Shown here piece after piece: positions 8,726-10,991 of a stretch of 10,991 nucleotides of DNA. The position numbers and the translations under genes are program-made. The stretch is taken from assembly GCA_030619365.1 (NCBI GenBank), contig JAUXBQ010000075.1:1-10991 (forward strand). Direction: 5' to 3'. Source of the stretch: a candidate division FCPU426 bacterium. Its GTDB lineage: Bacteria; Oederibacteriota; JAAXVQ01; JAUVAV01. Each line of letters starts with the position of its first letter. Within the stretch, counting starts at the first letter, position 1. The notes beneath the pieces are model-generated. The model searched no databases and was not told the DNA's origin. It saw only the letters and a program-made list of their open reading frames with translations.

Positions 8726-8752
8726 AATGCGCCCCCAGGCGAAGTTTTTATC

Positions 8753-8781
8753 TTGACATGCCAGCGTTTATTAGGTAAATT
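8753..8781 (+). promoter_or_regulatory. Sigma70-type promoter for rplM-rpsI
   Basis: A perfect -35 box TTGACA at 8753-8758 is followed after 17 bp by TAAATT at 8776-8781, a weaker -10 box (4 of 6 matches to TATAAT). Transcription would begin near 8788, leaving a leader of about 54 nt before the rplM start. The promoter lies 27 bp after the giant gene's stop codon, so the ribosomal genes can be expressed independently of it. Confidence 0.6.
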
Positions 8782-8792
8782 AGCGACCTTAT

Positions 8793-8820
8793 TTTGTCTA
8801 ACGTTTGTCAGACATTTGTC
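8793..8820 (+). promoter_or_regulatory. rplM leader: three TTTGTC repeats at 11-bp spacing with overlapping dyad
   Basis: TTTGTC starts at 8793, 8804 and 8815, exactly 11 bp apart, roughly one DNA turn. The same stretch holds a dyad, TGTCT at 8795-8799 with AGACA at 8810-8814, and a compact TGTCAGACA palindrome at 8806-8814. It sits just downstream of the predicted transcription start and ends 7 nt before the Shine-Dalgarno sequence. It could be an operator or an RNA control element for L13; no known family is recognised. Confidence 0.4.
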
Positions 8821-8841
8821 TATCTTGAAGGAGGCGTTTTT

Positions 8842-9270
8842 ATGTCTACACCCTTTCCAAAAACCGGGAAGGTGGAACGCAAATGGTACCTGGTCGACCT
8901 GGAAGGCAAAGTCCTGGGCCGGGCGGCGAGCCGCGTGGCCATGGTTTTAAAGGGAAAAAACAAGGCGATTTACACGCCCCACCTGGATACCGGTGATCAT
9001 ATCGTGGCCATCAATGCGAGTAAAATCCGGCTTACCGGGAAAAAGCTTTTGCAGAAAACGAGTTTCCGCCATTCCGGCTGGCCGGGCGGAGCGAAGTTTA
9101 CCTCATATGAAAAACTGATGGCCGAAAAGCCGGAGCGCATGTTCCAGCTGGCGGTGAAAGGCATGCTGCCGAAAAACACGCTTGGTCGCGCCATGATCAA
9201 AAAACTTAAAATTTACAAGGGCACCCAGCACCATCACCAGGCGCAAAAGCCCGAGACATTGGAGATTTAA
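8842..9270 (+). CDS. rplM: 50S ribosomal protein L13
   Basis: This 142-residue protein, the normal size for bacterial L13, is an early-assembling 23S rRNA-binding protein of the large subunit. Recognisable segments are RKWYLVDLEGKVLGRAAS near the N-terminus, HSGWPGG in the middle, and the family signature around AVKGMLPKNTLGRAMIKKL followed by LKIYKGTQHHHQAQKP. The ATG at 8842 is chosen because a strong AAGGAGG (8828-8834) precedes it by 7 nt and because L13 homologues begin there. A TTG at 8794 would add 16 residues but lies inside the leader without a ribosome binding site. It is the first gene of a two-gene operon with rpsI, with 3 nt between them, as in most bacteria. Expression probably comes from the promoter at 8753. 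Confidence 0.98.
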   Translation: MSTPFPKTGKVERKWYLVDLEGKVLGRAASRVAMVLKGKNKAIYTPHLDTGDHIVAINASKIRLTGKKLLQKTSFRHSGWPGGAKFTSYEKLMAEKPERMFQLAVKGMLPKNTLGRAMIKKLKIYKGTQHHHQAQKPETLEI

Positions 9271-9273
9271 TTC

Positions 9274-9702
9274 ATGGAAGAAGCCAAAACCAGTCAAGAC
9301 ACGACGAAAAAAACCGCTTTGGAGTTCATGGGCACCGGCCGACGGAAAAACTCGGTGGCCCGGGTCCGGCTCAAGCCCGGACAAGGCAACTTTTTCGTCA
9401 ACCATCGCCCTCTGGAAGAGTACTTTTCGCTGCCCAACCAGAAAACCCTGGTGCGTCAGCCCCTGGAAATCACTGCCACGGTAAACCAGTTCGACGTGCA
9501 CGTGAACGTGAAGGGCGGGGGAACCAACGGCCAGACCGGCGCGATTCAGCACGGCGTGGCCCGGGCCCTGCTGCAGGCGGACGCGGACCTGCGCAGCAAG
9601 CTTTCCAAAGCAGGCTTCTTGACCCGCGACTCGCGCATGGTGGAGCGGAAGAAATACGGCCAGCCCGGCGCCCGCAAGCGCTACCAGTTCTCGAAACGTT
9701 AA
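9274..9702 (+). CDS. rpsI: 30S ribosomal protein S9
   Basis: This 142-residue small-subunit protein contacts the 3' domain of 16S rRNA, and its C-terminal tail reaches the P-site tRNA. The core starts at FMGTGRRKNSVARVRL. The family signature GGGTNGQTGAIQHGVARAL is present. The end, FLTRDSRMVERKKYGQPGA then RKRYQFSKR, carries the conserved terminal KR. About 18 extra residues precede the core, an acidic/polar extension rich in Glu, Thr and Lys that is longer than in the shortest S9 proteins. GGAG at 9261-9264 lies inside the end of rplM, 9 nt before the ATG, so translation is probably linked to that of L13. The gene is followed by a strong terminator. Confidence 0.98.
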   Translation: MEEAKTSQDTTKKTALEFMGTGRRKNSVARVRLKPGQGNFFVNHRPLEEYFSLPNQKTLVRQPLEITATVNQFDVHVNVKGGGTNGQTGAIQHGVARALLQADADLRSKLSKAGFLTRDSRMVERKKYGQPGARKRYQFSKR

Positions 9703-9731
9703 GCTTTCTTTATAGACGGATTTTAGCTGTG

Positions 9732-9780
9732 AAGCGTTTCCGGGCAAACCTGAAGGGGTTTGCCTGGAAGCGCTTTTTTT
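9732..9780 (+). terminator. Rho-independent terminator of the rplM-rpsI operon
   Basis: Arms at 9732-9750 and 9757-9775 form a 19-bp stem with two G-U wobbles, closed by the 6-nt loop TGAAGG. A run of seven T (9774-9780) follows at the base. It lies 29 nt after the rpsI stop codon and is the only strong intrinsic terminator seen in the window. Confidence 0.95.
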
Positions 9781-9854
9781 GTGATTATAAATGATTGGTT
9801 GTGTCATATTTTATCAACCTACATTCTTGCCACTTCACCTTGACTGCCCCTGGA

Positions 9855-10003
9855 AGCTTGAGCATTTAGTCTGTTTTTTAGGTTGTCATTCCCGAATGCT
9901 CTTATCGGGAATCCAGAAAAAGCCTATTTTATAAGCATTGATAAATTCCTGGATTCCGGCTGAAAGCATGCCGGAATGACAAAACGTACTAAATGCTCAA
10001 GCT
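9855..10003. repeat. REPIN-like double-hairpin element nested in a longer palindrome (copy A)
   Basis: The inner element (9885-9980, 96 bp) begins GTCATTCCCG and ends CCGGAATGAC. It contains two hairpins in opposite orientation: ATTCCCG/CGGGAAT at 9888-9912 and ATTCCGGC/GCCGGAAT at 9953-9977. Outside it lies a perfect 16-bp inverted repeat, AGCTTGAGCATTTAGT at 9855-9870, with its complement at 9988-10003. The inner part is closely similar to that of copy B at 10357-10446, but the outer arms are not. It looks like a non-coding dispersed repeat; no transposase is present in the window. Confidence 0.75.
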
Positions 10004-10014
10004 CCTAGCACTAC

Positions 10015-10099
10015 GTCATCCTGAAGCGAATCCGAGGGATCTCTTATAAACTTGTTTAAAAACAGTGTTCAAAAGATTCTTCGTTTACGCTCAGAATGA
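10015..10099. repeat. Second-family inverted double-hairpin repeat
   Basis: The stretch opens with GTCATCCTGAAGCGAATCC then GAGGGATCTC, and closes with AGATTCTTCG then TTTACGCTCAGAATGA. The two halves are imperfect inverted copies: TCATCCTGA against the complement of TCAGAATGA, one mismatch. Each half has a weak internal dyad, ATCC...GGAT on the left and ATTCT...AGAAT on the right. The motif resembles the widespread GTCATCCTGAGCGAAG-type dispersed repeat. It begins 12 bp after copy A. Confidence 0.6.
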
Positions 10100-10309
10100 A
10101 AAGACTACAGAAAACAACACTTTTTGAGTATTATGCCCGCAATGAAGACGGCTATGGGTGTCATATAAAAATAATAAACACGCTAATTTATACTATCCGC
10201 AGCAATTAACGTTTCAAAACGAAACGAAAACGTTTTAACCTATTTAAATAAAGGATTTTCTTGCGACCAGACTTGTGTTTTAGGATTACGTATGCTATAT
10301 TTATATCCA
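10100..10309. other. AT-rich non-coding spacer with a palindrome and possible decayed inverted duplicate
   Basis: No convincing gene is seen on either strand; the short frames here have no ribosome binding site or recognisable product. A 10-bp palindrome AAAACGTTTT lies at 10227-10236. The complement of about 10206-10331 looks like a diverged version of 10462-10575, the region that includes the start of the next gene. This suggests a decayed inverted duplication. The similarity is by eye only. Confidence 0.4.
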
Positions 10310-10483
10310 TAATTAGTTCCTGTTGCGGAAAGCCCTTTTTATTTTTTTGTGGTTTCGTCATTCCGGCGTGTCTTAAGCCGGAATCCAAAAAAGCACTGTA
10401 ATATAAGCAAAGATGCTTCCTGGATACCGGCTTCCGCCGGTATGACGAGCTTAATTTGTCGTTTCCGCAACAGGAACTAATTA
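10310..10483. repeat. REPIN-like double-hairpin element nested in a 22-bp perfect palindrome (copy B)
   Basis: Outer arms at 10310-10331 and 10462-10483 are perfect 22-bp inverted complements (the left arm starts TAATTAGTTCCTG). The inner element (10357-10446, 90 bp) begins GTCATTCCGG and ends CCGGTATGAC. It holds two opposed hairpins: ATTCCGGC/GCCGGAAT at 10360-10384 and ATACCGGC/GCCGGTAT at 10424-10443. The second hairpin shows a compensating T-to-A and A-to-T change, which keeps the stem intact. The element ends 39 bp before the start of the next gene, so it may affect that gene's promoter or leader. Confidence 0.8.
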
Positions 10484-10522
10484 CAATAATATACCATTAT
10501 ATTTTTATCCGGAGGCACAATC

Positions 10523-10991
10523 GTGAAAAAAGTAATATTAATCTTTTCAAAGGTTTTCGATTTAAAATTCGATTCCTTCATGCAAACTTGGCACAAACCG
10601 CAAAGAAAAGTCATAACCAAGGCCATTGCGCTGCTCATCAGCCTCAGCTTTCTTTTTCCAGTGATCAGTTGGGCCTTTGATGGCAGCGCCTATCTGCCTG
10701 TGCACAGCGTCTTTCACCAAAACCGCTTGGTGGAGATTCCCTCCCAATTCGGCCAAGTGGTGAAATCCTTTCAGGGCCAGGAGCCTTTGATCGTCCATAT
10801 TCAGGATCTGCACTGCAACTACGAGGTGCAGCAGAATATTGACGGCATTATCGATCATCTGGCTGCCAAATATGGTTTGAAGCAAGTCGCGATCGAAGGC
10901 GAGTCACTGCCGATCAACACCACGCAGATCTCTTCTTTCCCAAACAAAAAAGCACAAATTGCAGCGGGTCAGGAACTTATGCGCATGGGCA
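10523..10991 (+). CDS. Secreted or membrane-anchored protein of unknown function, 3' partial
   Basis: The frame is open from GTG at 10523 to the right edge (156 codons seen). The GTG is chosen because CGGAGG (10510-10515) precedes it by 7 nt. An ATG at 10580 is in frame but lacks such a site. Residues 25-33 are basic, 34-50 are hydrophobic (AIALLISLSFLFPVISW), and SWA at 49-51 fits a signal-peptidase site before Phe52, so export is likely despite the long N-region. The mature part has PLIVHIQDLHCNYEVQQNI (88-106) and VAIEGESLPINTTQISSFPN (122-141). His92, Asp95, His97, Glu101 and Glu125 could form a metal or active site, loosely like ChaN/TIKI-type proteins, but this is tentative. I associate this N-terminal sequence type with large secreted proteins of Omnitrophota. 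No confident promoter is seen; TACAAT at 10482 lacks a well-spaced -35 box. Confidence 0.88.
   Translation, partial: MKKVILIFSKVFDLKFDSFMQTWHKPQRKVITKAIALLISLSFLFPVISWAFDGSAYLPVHSVFHQNRLVEIPSQFGQVVKSFQGQEPLIVHIQDLHCNYEVQQNIDGIIDHLAAKYGLKQVAIEGESLPINTTQISSFPNKKAQIAAGQELMRMG

Noticed and set aside
8700..8752. Possible terminator between the giant gene and rplM
   Set aside because: Only short GCGC pairings are seen and no T-run follows a stable stem, so some read-through into rplM cannot be excluded.
8794..8841. Alternative TTG start adding 16 residues to L13
   Set aside because: It lies inside the leader repeats, has no ribosome binding site, and L13 homologues begin at the ATG at 8842, which has AAGGAGG 7 nt upstream.
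9103..9807. Minus-strand open frame of 234 codons across rpsI, the terminator and the end of rplM
   Set aside because: It overlaps two certain ribosomal protein genes and the terminator stem, and shows no known domain.
10227..10236. AAAACGTTTT palindrome as a regulator operator
   Set aside because: A 10-bp palindrome in AT-rich DNA is not unusual, and it lies about 290 bp from the nearest start codon.
10206..10388. Minus-strand 60-codon open frame
   Set aside because: It spans the repeat element and probably reflects a decayed inverted copy of the neighbouring leader, not a gene.
9781..10522. CRISPR array or tRNA gene in the spacer
   Set aside because: The repeats are inverted, few and unevenly spaced, with no regular repeat-spacer period, and no cloverleaf with a CCA-type acceptor end is visible.
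10456..10680. Plus-strand 74-codon open frame overlapping the start of the last gene
   Set aside because: It starts inside the repeat arm without a ribosome binding site and is out of frame with the GTG-started gene that has a Shine-Dalgarno sequence and signal peptide.

Overview
The window looks like a piece of a Gram-negative, deeply branching bacterial genome. My best guess is the Omnitrophota (OP3) lineage or a relative, on three grounds: a very large multidomain reading frame, the N-terminal sequence of the last gene (a secreted-protein type I associate with that lineage), and double-hairpin repeats in the spacer. This assignment rests on recall and inference, not on a search.

Region 1 (1-8725) is one uninterrupted plus-strand reading frame of about 2,900 codons, still open at the left edge of the window. 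It encodes a mosaic protein. In order it has: an AT-rich N-terminal part of about 230 residues unlike the rest; a membrane hairpin and another hydrophobic stretch; a GAF-like domain; histidine-kinase-like helices and a good HATPase_c domain; a degenerate HD domain resembling that of GlnD; a membrane hairpin with a decayed peptidase-like module; a HAD-like phosphatase domain; a complete HD-GYP domain; a second membrane hairpin with a peptidase-like module that keeps its HE motif; and about 450 unrecognised residues. Several modules keep their catalytic motifs while others have lost theirs.

Region 2 (8726-9780) is an ordinary housekeeping unit: a sigma70-type promoter, a short leader with three 11-bp-spaced TTTGTC repeats, rplM (L13), rpsI (S9) and a strong intrinsic terminator.

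Region 3 (9781-10522) is a 740-bp spacer without a convincing gene. It holds three inverted double-hairpin repeats. Two belong to one REPIN-like family and each is nested inside a different longer perfect palindrome. The left side of the last element may carry a decayed inverted copy of the 5' end of the next gene.

Region 4 (10523-10991) is the beginning of a secreted or membrane-anchored protein that runs off the right edge. It has a clear ribosome binding site and GTG start, a signal sequence, and a conserved-looking His/Asp/Glu segment of uncertain function.

The giant gene and the last gene may both act at the cell envelope; no functional link between them and the ribosomal genes is visible.
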